From assembly GCA_934045905.1 (NCBI GenBank), contig OW203765.1, positions 17,423,409-17,487,408 on the forward strand: a stretch of DNA of 64,000 bases, in the 5' to 3' direction. The notes beneath the pieces are model-generated. The model saw only the letters and a list, made by a program, of their open reading frames with translations, was not told the origin of the DNA and searched no databases. This stretch comes from Leuctra nigra (Eukaryota; Arthropoda; Insecta; Plecoptera; Leuctridae). Of this stretch, positions 53,350 to 64,000 are shown one piece after another (positions within the stretch are counted from its first letter, which is position 1; every line of letters starts with the position of its first letter). Made by a program: the position numbers and the translations under genes.

Positions 53350-56300
53350 TGATATCGGCTGTCTTGCTACCGCCTGGACTTGGCACGTTACTGCTGCATG
53401 GTTGGCACTACTGGATCAGTGACGTGCTACGCGATGTTTTATGGGAGATAAGTGCGCGATCACGGCTGTAAACTGTGAGGAATTCATTGTAACTGATATC
53501 GGCTGTCTTGCTACCGCCTGGACTTGGCACGTTACTGCTGCATGGTTGGCACTACTGGATCAGGGACGTGCTACGCGATGTTTTATGGGAGATAAGTGCG
53601 CGATCACGGCTGTAAACTGTGAGGAATTCATTGTAACTGATATCGGCTGTCTTGCTACCGCCTGGACTTGGCACGTTACTGCTGCATGGTTGGCACTACT
53701 GGATCAGGGACGTGCTACGCGATGTTTTATGGGAGATAAGTGCGCGATCACGGCTGTAAACTGTGAGGAATTCATTGTAACTGATATCGGCTGTCTTGCT
53801 ACCGCCTGGACTTGGCACGTTACTGCTGCATGGTTGGCACTACTGGATCAGGGACGTGCTACGCGATGTTTTATGGGAGATAAGTGCGCGATCACGGCTG
53901 TAAACTGTGAGGAATTCATTGTAACTGATATCGGCTGTCTTGCTACCGCCTGGACTTGGCACGTTACTGCTGCATGGTTGGCACTACTGGATCAGGGACG
54001 TGCTACGCGATGTTTTATGGGAGATAAGTGCGCGATCACGGCTGTAAACTGTGAGGAATTCATTGTAACTGATATCGGCTGTCTTGCTACCGCCTGGACT
54101 TGGCACGTTACTGCTGCATGGTTGGCACTACTGGATCAGGGACGTGCTACGCGATGTTTTATGGGATATAAGTGCGCGTACACGGCTGTAAACTGTGAGG
54201 AATTCATTGTAACTGATATCGGCTGTCTTGCTACCGCCTGGACTTGGCACGTTACTGCTGCATGGTTGGCACTACTGGATCAGGGACGTGCTACGCGATG
54301 TTTTATGGGAGATAAGTGCGCGTACACGGCTGTAAACTGTGAGGAATTCATTGTAACTGATATCGGCTGTCTTGCTACCGCCTGGACTTGGCACGTTACT
54401 GCTGCATGGTTGGCACTACTGGATCAGGGACGTGCTACGCGATGTTTTATGGGAGATAAGTGCGCGATCACGGCTGTAAACTGTGAGGAATTCATTGTAA
54501 CTGATATCGGCTGTCTTGCTACCGCCTGGACTTGGCACGTTACTGCTGCATGGTTGGCACTACTGGATCAGGGACGTGCTACGCGATGTTTTATGGGAGA
54601 TAAGTGCGCGATCACGGCTGTAAACTGTGAGGAATTCATTGTAACTGATATCGGCTGTCTTGCTAGCGCCTGGACTTGGCACGTTACTGCTGCATGGTTG
54701 GCACTACTGGATCAGGGATGTGCTACGCGATGTTTTATGGGAGATAAGTGCGCGATCACGGCTGTAAACTGTGAGGAATTCATTGTAACTGATATCGGCT
54801 GTCTTGCTACCGCCTGGACTTGGCACGTTACTGCTGCATGGTTGGCACTACTGGATCAGTGACGTGCTACGCGATGTTTTATGGGAGATAAGTGCGCGTA
54901 CACGGCTGTAAACTGTGAGGAATTCATTGTAACTGATATCGGCTGTCTTGCTACCGCCTGGACTTGGCACGTTACTGCTGCATGGTTGGCACTACTGGAT
55001 CAGGGACGTGCTACGCGATGTTTTATGGGAGATAAGTGCGCGTACACGGCTGTAAACTGTGAGGAATTCATTGTAACTGATATCGGCTGTCTTGCTACCG
55101 CCTGGACTTGGCACGTTACTGCTGCATGGTTGGCACTACTGGATCAGGGACGTGCTACGCGATGTTTTATGGGAGATAAGTGCGCGATCACGGCTGTAAA
55201 CTGTGAGGAATTCATTGTAACTGATATCGGCTGTCTTGCTACCGCCTGGACTTGGCACGTTACTGCTGCATGGTTGGCACTACTGGATCAGGGACGTGCT
55301 ACGCGATGTTTTATGGGAGATAAGTGCGCGATCACGGCTGTAAACTGTGAGGAATTCATTGTAACTGATATCGGCTGTCTTGCTACCGCCTGGACTTGGC
55401 ACGTTACTGCTGCATGGTTGGCACTACTGGATCAGGGACGTGCTACGCGATGTTTTATGGGAGATAAGTGCGCGTACACGGCTGTAAACTGTGAGGAATT
55501 CATTGTAACTGATATCGGCTGTCTTGCTACCGCCTGGACTTGGCACGTTACTGCTGCATGGTTGGCACTACTGGATCAGGGACGTGCTACGCGATGTTTT
55601 ATGGGAGATAAGTGCGCGATCACGGCTGTAAACTGTGAGGAATTCATTGTAACTGATATCGGCTGTCTTGCTACCGCCTGGACTTGGCACGTTACTGCTG
55701 CATGGTTGGCACTACTGGATCAGGGACGTGCTACGCGATGTTTTATGGGAGATAAGTGCGCGATCACGGCTGTAAACTGTGAGGAATTCATTGTAACTGA
55801 TATCGGCTGTCTTGCTACCGCCTGGACTTGGCACGTTACTGCTGCATGGTTGGCACTACTGGATCAGGGACGTGCTACGCGATGTTTTATGGGAGATAAG
55901 TGCGCGATCACGGCTGTAAACTGTGAGGAATTCATTGTAACTGATATCGGCTGTCTTGCTACCGCCTGGACTTGGCACGTTACTGCTGCATGGTTGGCAC
56001 TACTGGATCAGGGACGTGCTACGCGATGTTTTATGGGAGATAAGTGCGCGATCACGGCTGTAAACTGTGAGGAATTCATTGTAACTGATATCGGCTGTCT
56101 TGCTACCGCCTGGACTTGGCACGTTACTGCTGCATGGTTGGCACTACTGGATCAGGGACGTGCTACGCGATGTTTTATGGGAGATAAGTGCGCGTACACG
56201 GCTGTAAACTGTGAGGAATTCATTGTAACTGATATCGGCTGTCTTGCTACCGCCTGGACTTGGCACGTTACTGCTGCATGGTTGGCACTACTGGATCAGG

Positions 56301-59300
56301 GACGTGCTACGCGATGTTTTATGGGAGATAAGTGCGCGATCACGGCTGTAAACTGTGAGGAATTCATTGTAACTGATATCGGCTGTCTTGCTACCGCCTG
56401 GACTTGGCACGTTACTGCTGCATGGTTGGCACTACTGGATCAGGGACGTGCTACGCGATGTTTTATGGGAGATAAGTGCGCGATCACGGCTGTAAACTGT
56501 GAGGAATTCATTGTAACTGATATCGGCTGTCTTGCTACCGCCTGGACTTGGCACGTTACTGCTGCATGGTTGGCACTACTGGATCAGGGACGTGCTACGC
56601 GATGTTTTATGGGAGATAAGTGCGCGATCACGGCTGTAAACTGTGAGGAATTCATTGTAACTGATATCGGCTGTCTTGCTAGCGCCTGGACTTGGCACGT
56701 TACTGCTGCATGGTTGGCACTACTGGATCAGGGACGTGCTACGCGATGTTTTATGGGAGATAAGTGCGCGTACACGGCTGTAAACTGTGAGGAATTCATT
56801 GTAACTGATATCGGCTGTCTTGCTACCGCCTGGACTTGGCACGTTACTGCTGCATGGTTGGCACTACTGGATCAGGGACGTGCTACGCGATGTTTTATGG
56901 GAGATAAGTGCGCGTACACGGCTGTAAACTGTGAGGAATTCATTGTAACTGATATCGGCTGTCTTGCTAGCGCCTGGACTTGGCACGTTACTGCTGCATG
57001 GTTGGCACTACTGGATCAGGGACGTGCTACGCGATGTTTTATGGGAGATAAGTGCGCGTACACGGCTGTAAACTGTGAGGAATTCATTGTAACTGATATC
57101 GGCTGTCTTGCTACCGCCTGGACTTGGCACGTTACTGCTGCATGGTTGGCACTACTGGATCAGGGACGTGCTACGCGATGTTTTATGGGAGATAAGTGCG
57201 CGATCACGGCTGTAAACTGTGAGGAATTCATTGTAACTGATATCGGCTGTCTTGCTACCGCCTGGACTTGGCACGTTACTGCTGCATGGTTGGCACTACT
57301 GGATCAGGGACGTGCTACGCGATGTTTTATGGGAGATAAGTGCGCGATCACGGCTGTAAACTGTGAGGAATTCATTGTAACTGATATCGGCTGTCTTGCT
57401 ACCGCCTGGACTTGGCACGTTACTGCTGCATGGTTGGCACTACTGGATCAGGGACGTGCTACGCGATGTTTTATGGGAGATAAGTGCGCGATCACGGCTG
57501 TAAACTGTGAGGAATTCATTGTAACTGATATCGGCTGTCTTGCTACCGCCTGGACTTGGCACGTTACTGCTGCATGGTTGGCACTACTGGATCAGGGACG
57601 TGCTACGCGATGTTTTATGGGAGATAAGTGCGCGATCACGGCTGTAAACTGTGAGGAATTCATTGTAACTGATATCGGCTGTCTTGCTACCGCCTGGACT
57701 TGGCACGTTACTGCTGCATGGTTGGCACTACTGGATCAGGGACGTGCTACGCGATGTTTTATGGGAGATAAGTGCGCGTACACGGCTGTAAACTGTGAGG
57801 AATTCATTGTAACTGATATCGGCTGTCTTGCTACCGCCTGGACTTGGCACGTTACTGCTGCATGGTTGGCACTACTGGATCAGGGACGTGCTACGCGATG
57901 TTTTATGGGAGATAAGTGCGCGTACACGGCTGTAAACTGTGAGGAATTCATTGTAACTGATATCGGCTGTCTTGCTACCGCCTGGACTTGGCACGTTACT
58001 GCTGCATGGTTGGCACTACTGGATCAGGGACGTGCTACGCGATGTTTTATGGGAGATAAGTGCGCGTACACGGCTGTAAACTGTGAGGAATTCATTGTAA
58101 CTGATATCGGCTGTCTTGCTACCGCCTGGACTTGGCACGTTACTGCTGCATGGTTGGCACTACTGGATCAGGGACGTGCTACGCGATGTTTTATGGGAGA
58201 TAAGTGCGCGTACACGGCTGTAAACTGTGAGGAATTCATTGTAACTGATATCGGCTGTCTTGCTACCGCCTGGACTTGGCACGTTACTGCTGCATGGTTG
58301 GCACTACTGGATCAGGGACGTGCTACGCGATGTTTTATGGGAGATAAGTGCGCGATCACGGCTGTAAACTGTGAGGAATTCATTGTAACTGATATCGGCT
58401 GTCTTGCTACCGCCTGGACTTGGCACGTTACTGCTGCATGGTTGGCACTACTGGATCAGGGACGTGCTACGCGATGTTTTATGGGAGATAAGTGCGCGAT
58501 CACGGCTGTAAACTGTGAGGAATTCATTGTAACTGATATCGGCTGTCTTGCTACCGCCTGGACTTGGCACGTTACTGCTGCATGGTTGGCACTACTGGAT
58601 CAGGGACGTGCTACGCGATGTTTTATGGGAGATAAGTGCGCGATCACGGCTGTAAACTGTGAGGAATTCATTGTAACTGATATCGGCTGTCTTGCTAGCG
58701 CCTGGACTTGGCACGTTACTGCTGCATGGTTGGCACTACTGGATCAGGGACGTGCTACGCGATGTTTTATGGGAGATAAGTGCGCGATCACGGCTGTAAA
58801 CTGTGAGGAATTCATTGTAACTGATATCGGCTGTCTTGCTACCGCCTGGACTTGGCACGTTACTGCTGCATGGTTGGCACTACTGGATCAGGGACGTGCT
58901 ACGCGATGTTTTATGGGAGATAAGTGCGCGTACACGGCTGTTAACTGTGAGGAATTCATTGTAACTGATATCGGCTGTCTTGCTACCGCCTGGACTTGGC
59001 ACGTTACTGCTGCATGGTTGGCACTACTGGATCAGGGACGTGCTACGCGATGTTTTATGGGAGATAAGTGCGCGTACACGGCTGTAAACTGTGAGGAATT
59101 CATTGTAACTGATATCGGCTGTCTTGCTACCGCCTGGACTTGGCACGTTACTGCTGCATGGTTGGCACTACTGGATCAGGGACGTGCTACGCGATGTTTT
59201 ATGGGAGATAAGTGCGCGATCACGGCTGTAAACTGTGAGGAATTCATTGTAACTGATATCGGCTGTCTTGCTAGCGCCTGGACTTGGCACGTTACAGCTG

Positions 59301-62300
59301 CATGGTTGGCACTACTGGATCAGGGACGTGCTACGCGATGTTTTATGGGAGATAAGTGCGCGATCACGGCTGTAAACTGTGAGGAATTCATTGTAACTGA
59401 TATCGGCTGTCTTGCTACCGCCTGGACTTGGCACGTTACTGCTGCATGGTTGGCACTACTGGATCAGGGACGTGCTACGCGATGTTTTATGGGAGATAAG
59501 TGCGCGATCACGGCTGTAAACTGTGAGGAATTCATTGTAACTGATATCGGCTGTCTTGCTACCGCCTGGACTTGGCACGTTACTGCTGCATGGTTGGCAC
59601 TACTGGATCAGGGACGTGCTACGCGATGTTTTATGGGAGATAAGTGCGCGATCACGGCTGTAAACTGTGAGGAATTCATTGTAACTGATATCGGCTGTCT
59701 TGCTACCGCCTGGACTTGGCACGTTACTGCTGCATGGTTGGCACTACTGGATCAGGGACGTGCTACGCGATGTTTTATGGGAGATAAGTGCGCGATCACG
59801 GCTGTAAACTGTGAGGAATTCATTGTAACTGATATCGGCTGTCTTGCTACCGCCTGGACTTGGCACGTTACTGCTGCATGGTTGGCACTACTGGATCAGG
59901 GACGTGCTACGCGATGTTTTATGGGAGATAAGTGCGCGATCACGGCTGTAAACTGTGAGGAATTCATTGTAACTGATATCGGCTGTCTTGCTACCGCCTG
60001 GACTTGGCACGTTACTGCTGCATGGTTGGCACTACTGGATCAGGGACGTGCTACGCGATGTTTTATGGGAGATAAGTGCGCGATCACGGCTGTAAACTGT
60101 GAGGAATTCGTTGTAACTGATATCGGCTGTCTTGCTAGCGCCTGGACTTGGCACGTTACTGCTGCATGGTTGGCACTACTGGATCAGCGACGTGCTACGC
60201 GATGTTTTATGGGAGATAAGTGCGCGTACACGGCTGTAAACTGTGAGGAATTCATTGTAACTGATATCGGCTGTCTTGCTACCGCCTGGACTTGGCACGT
60301 TACTGCTGCATGGTTGGCACTACTGGATCAGGGACGTGCTACGCGATGTTTTATGGGAGATAAGTGCGCGTACACGGCTGTAAACTGTGAGGAATTCATT
60401 GTAACTGATATCGGCTGTCTTGCTAGCGCCTGGACTTGGCACGTTACTGCTGCATGGTTGGCACTACTGGATCAGGGACGTGCTACGCGATGTTTTATGG
60501 GAGATAAGTGCGCGATCACGGCTGTAAACTGTGAGGAATTCATTGTAACTGATATCGGCTGTCTTGCTACCGCCTGGACTTGGCACGTTACTGCTGCATG
60601 GTTGGCACTACTGGATCAGGGACGTGCTACGCGATGTTTTATGGGAGATAAGTGCGCGATCACGGCTGTAAACTGTGAGGAATTCATTGTAACTGATATC
60701 GGCTGTCTTGCTACCGCCTGGACTTGGCACGTTACTGCTGCATGGTTGGCACTACTGGATCAGGGATGTGCTACGCGATGTTTTATGGGAGATAAGTGCG
60801 CGATCACGGCTGTAAACTGTGAGGAATTCATTGTAACTGATATCGGCTGTCTTGCTACCGCCTGGACTTGGCACGTTACTGCTGCATGGTTGGCACTACT
60901 GGATCAGGGACGTGCTACGCGATGTTTTATGGGAGATAAGTGCGCGATCACGTTGTAAACTGTGAGGAATTCATTGTAACTGATATCGGCTGTCTTGCTA
61001 CCGCCTGGACTTGGCACGTTACTGCTGCATGGTTGGCACTACTGGATCAGGGACGTGCTACGCGATGTTTTATGGGAGATAAGTGCGCGATCACGGCTGT
61101 AAACTGTGAGGAATTCATTGTAACTGATATCGGCTGTCTTGCTACCGCCTGGACTTGGCACGTTACTGCTGCATGGTTGGCACTACTGGATCAGGGACGT
61201 GCTACGCGATGTTTTATGGGAGATAAGTGCGCGATCACGGCTGTAAACTGTGAGGAATTCATTGTAACTGATATCGGCTGTCTTGCTACCGCCTGGACTT
61301 GGCACGTTACTGCTGCATGGTTGGCACTACTGGATCAGGGACGTGCTACGCGATGTTTTATGGGAGATAAGTGCGCGTACACGGCTGTAAACTGTGAGGA
61401 ATTCATTGTAACTGATATCGGCTGTCTTGCTACCGCCTGGACTTGGCACGTTACTGCTGCATGGTTGGCACTACTGGATCAGGGACGTGCTACGCGATGT
61501 TTTATGGGAGATAAGTGCGCGATCACGGCTGTAAACTGTGAGGAATTCATTGTAACTGATATCGGCTGTCTTGCTACCGCCTGGACTTGGCACGTTACTG
61601 CTGCATGGTTGGCACTACTGGATCAGGGACGTGCTACGCGATGTTTTATGGGAGATAAGTGCGCGATCACGGCTGTAAACTGTGAGGAATTCATTGTAAC
61701 TGATATCGGCTGTCTTGCTACCGCCTGGACTTGGCACGTTACTGCTGCATGGTTGGCACTACTGGATCAGGGACGTGCTACGCGATGTTTTATGGGAGAT
61801 AAGTGCGCGATCACGGCTGTAAACTGTGAGGAATTCATTGTAACTGATATCGGCTGTCTTGCTACCGCCTGGACTTGGCACGTTACTGCTGCATGGTTGG
61901 CACTACTGGATCAGGGACGTGCTACGCGATGTTTTATGGGAGATAAGTGCGCGATCACGGCTGTAAACTGTGAGGAATTCATTGTAACTGATATCGGCTG
62001 TCTTGCTACCGCCTGGACTTGGCACGTTACTGCTGCATGGTTGGCACTACTGGATCAGGGACGTGCTACGCGATGTTTTATGGGAGATAAGTGCGCGTAC
62101 ACGGCTGTAAACTGTGAGGAATTCATTGTAACTGATATCGGCTGTCTTGCTACCGCCTGGACTTGGCACGTTACTGCTGCATGGTTGGCACTACTGGATC
62201 AGGGACGTGCTACGCGATGTTTTATGGGAGATAAGTGCGCGTACACGGCTGTAAACTGTGAGGAATTCATTGTAACTGATATCGGCTGTCTTGCTACCGC

Positions 62301-64000
62301 CTGGACTTGGCACGTTACTGCTGCATGGTTGGCACTACTGGATCAGGGACGTGCTACGCGATGTTTTATGGGAGATAAGTGCGCGTACACGGCTGTAAAC
62401 TGTGAGGAATTCATTGTAACTGATATCGGCTGTCTTGCTACCGCCTGGACTTGGCACGTTACTGCTGCATGGTTGGCACTACTGGATCAGGGACGTGCTA
62501 CGCGATGTTTTATGGGAGATAAGTGCGCGTACACGGCTGTAAACTGTGAGGAATTCATTGTAACTGATATCGGCTGTCTTGCTACCGCCTGGACTTGGCA
62601 CGTTACTGCTGCATGGTTGGCACTACTGGATCAGGGACGTGCTACGCGATGTTTTATGGGAGATAAGTGCGCGATCACGGCTGTAAACTGTGAGGAATTC
62701 ATTGTAACTGATATCGGCTGTCTTGCTACCGCCTGGACTTGGCACGTTACTGCTGCATGGTTGGCACTACTGGATCAGGGACGTGCTACGCGATGTTTTA
62801 TGGGAGATAAGTGCGCGATCACGGCTGTAAACTGTGAGGAATTCATTGTAACTGATATCGGCTGTCTTGCTACCGCCTGGACTTGGCACGTTACTGCTGC
62901 ATGGTTGGCACTACTGGATCAGGGACGTGCTACGCGATGTTTTATGGGAGATAAGTGCGCGATCACGGCTGTAAACTGTGAGGAATTCATTGTAACTGAT
63001 ATCGGCTGTCTTGCTAGCGCCTGGACTTGGCACGTTACTGCTGCATGGTTGGCACTACTGGATCAGGGACGTGCTACGCGATGTTTTATGGGAGATAAGT
63101 GCGCGATCACGGCTGTAAACTGTGAGGAATTCATTGTAACTGATATCGGCTGTCTTGCTACCGCCTGGACTTGGCACGTTACTGCTGCATGGTTGGCACT
63201 ACTGGATCAGGGACGTGCTACGCGATGTTTTATGGGAGATAAGTGCGCGATCACGGCTGTAAACTGTGAGGAATTCATTGTAACTGATATCGGCTGTCTT
63301 GCTACCGCCTGGACTTGGCACGTTACTGCTGCATGGTTGGCACTACTGGATCAGGGACGTGCTACGCGATGTTTTATGGGAGATAAGTGCGCGTACACGG
63401 CTGTAAACTGTGAGGAATTCATTGTAACTGATATCGGCTGTCTTGCTACCGCCTGGACTTGGCACGTTACTGCTGCATGGTTGGCACTACTGGATCAGGG
63501 ACGTGCTACGCGATGTTTTATGGGAGATAAGTGCGCGTACACGGCTGTAAACTGTGAGGAATTCATTGTAACTGATATCGGCTGTCTTGCTACCGCCTGG
63601 ACTTGGCACGTTACTGCTGCATGGTTGGCACTACTGGATCAGGGACGTGCTACGCGATGTTTTATGGAAGATAAGTGCGCGATCACGGCTGTAAACTGTG
63701 AGGAATTCATTGTAACTGATATCGGCTGTCTTGCTACCGCCTGGACTTGGCACGTTACTGCTGCATGGTTGGCACTACTGGATCAGGGACGTGCTACGCG
63801 ATGTTTTATGGGAGATAAGTGCGCGATCACGGCTGTAAACTGTGAGGAATTCATTGTAACTGATATCGGCTGTCTTGCTAGCGCCTGGACTTGGCACGTT
63901 ACTGCTGCATGGTTGGCACTACTGGATCAGGGACGTGCTACGCGATGTTTTATGGGAGATAAGTGCGCGATCACGGCTGTAAACTGTGAGGAATTCATTG
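53350..64000 (+). repeat. 144-bp satellite array, about 74 units, runs off the window
   Basis: Head-to-tail units of 144 bp, nearly identical. Each has an EcoRI site (GAATTC) and an EcoRV site (GATATC), and is clearly GC-richer than the surrounding DNA. Recurring variants are ATC versus TAC in the CGCG-ACGG context, ACC versus AGC in CTTGCTA-GCC, and rare single changes. 144 is a multiple of three, so one forward frame stays open across many units: a 48-residue unit (MGDKCAITAVNCEEF and on). Breaks: TGA at 53420-53422 and 54860-54862, and a 2-bp loss near 60952. Best read as a non-coding satellite; a repeat-protein gene cannot be wholly excluded. Confidence 0.97.

Noticed and set aside
54881..60958. 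A 2,025-residue open frame read as a giant repeat protein
   Set aside because: It is the consequence of a 144-bp satellite unit that lacks a stop in one frame. There is no signal, promoter or splice evidence. The frame is broken by stops and a 2-bp loss without any other change in the array.
53350..64000. CRISPR array
   Set aside because: The units are contiguous and of one sequence, with no variable spacers, and the genome is eukaryotic.

Overview
The window is animal nuclear DNA, almost certainly from an insect and most plausibly a hemipteran. The background is AT-rich, genes are split by GT-AG introns, dense MITE, hAT, PIF/Harbinger, Helitron-like, LINE and SINE insertions fill the introns and spacers, and the right end runs into a large satellite array. 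The order is inferred from repeat style and gene content only. The presence of ERCC6/CSB argues against Drosophila, which lacks it. There are no bacterial features.

Layout. 1-5.5 kb: nested inverted-repeat elements with no gene. 5.85-26.16 kb (+): a complete ERCC6 (Cockayne syndrome B) gene in 13 coding exons, about 1,418 codons, with nearly every junction resolved at the base level. Its introns carry many insertions: a TA-flanked element with arrays of a palindromic 10-mer, a 5S-rRNA-like SINE, two Helitron/Helentron-like copies, and a 2.87-kb DNA transposon that itself holds a nested hAT element inside a broken reading frame. A 45-bp minisatellite starts on the ERCC6 stop codon, followed by a hAT MITE with a perfect 8-bp target duplication. 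28.16-28.43 kb (+): a small gene or terminal exon for a single-pass membrane protein. 29.18-30.17 kb (-): a complete two-exon CFAP20 gene of 193 residues. 30.2-49.1 kb: a gene-poor, transposon-rich desert with a 5'-truncated LINE at 45.6 kb. 49.12-50.15 kb (+): an intronless, secreted or membrane-anchored S1 serine protease. 50.2-53.3 kb: MITEs and duplications. 53.35 kb to the window edge: a 144-bp satellite, about 74 units, whose unit length is a multiple of three and which therefore keeps one frame open almost throughout.

The genes are not an operon and show no shared pathway: ERCC6 acts in transcription-coupled DNA repair, CFAP20 in cilia and axonemes, and the protease outside the cell. 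The strongest unusual signals are the satellite with its duplicated multi-unit blocks, the transposon with repeated subterminal motifs and an unrecognised broken protein, a repeat family with GAGCGAGC ends and a CTAG-terminal hairpin, a MITE family whose two ends vary together from copy to copy, and a 5S-rRNA-derived SINE. All homology calls are from reading the sequence; no database search was run.
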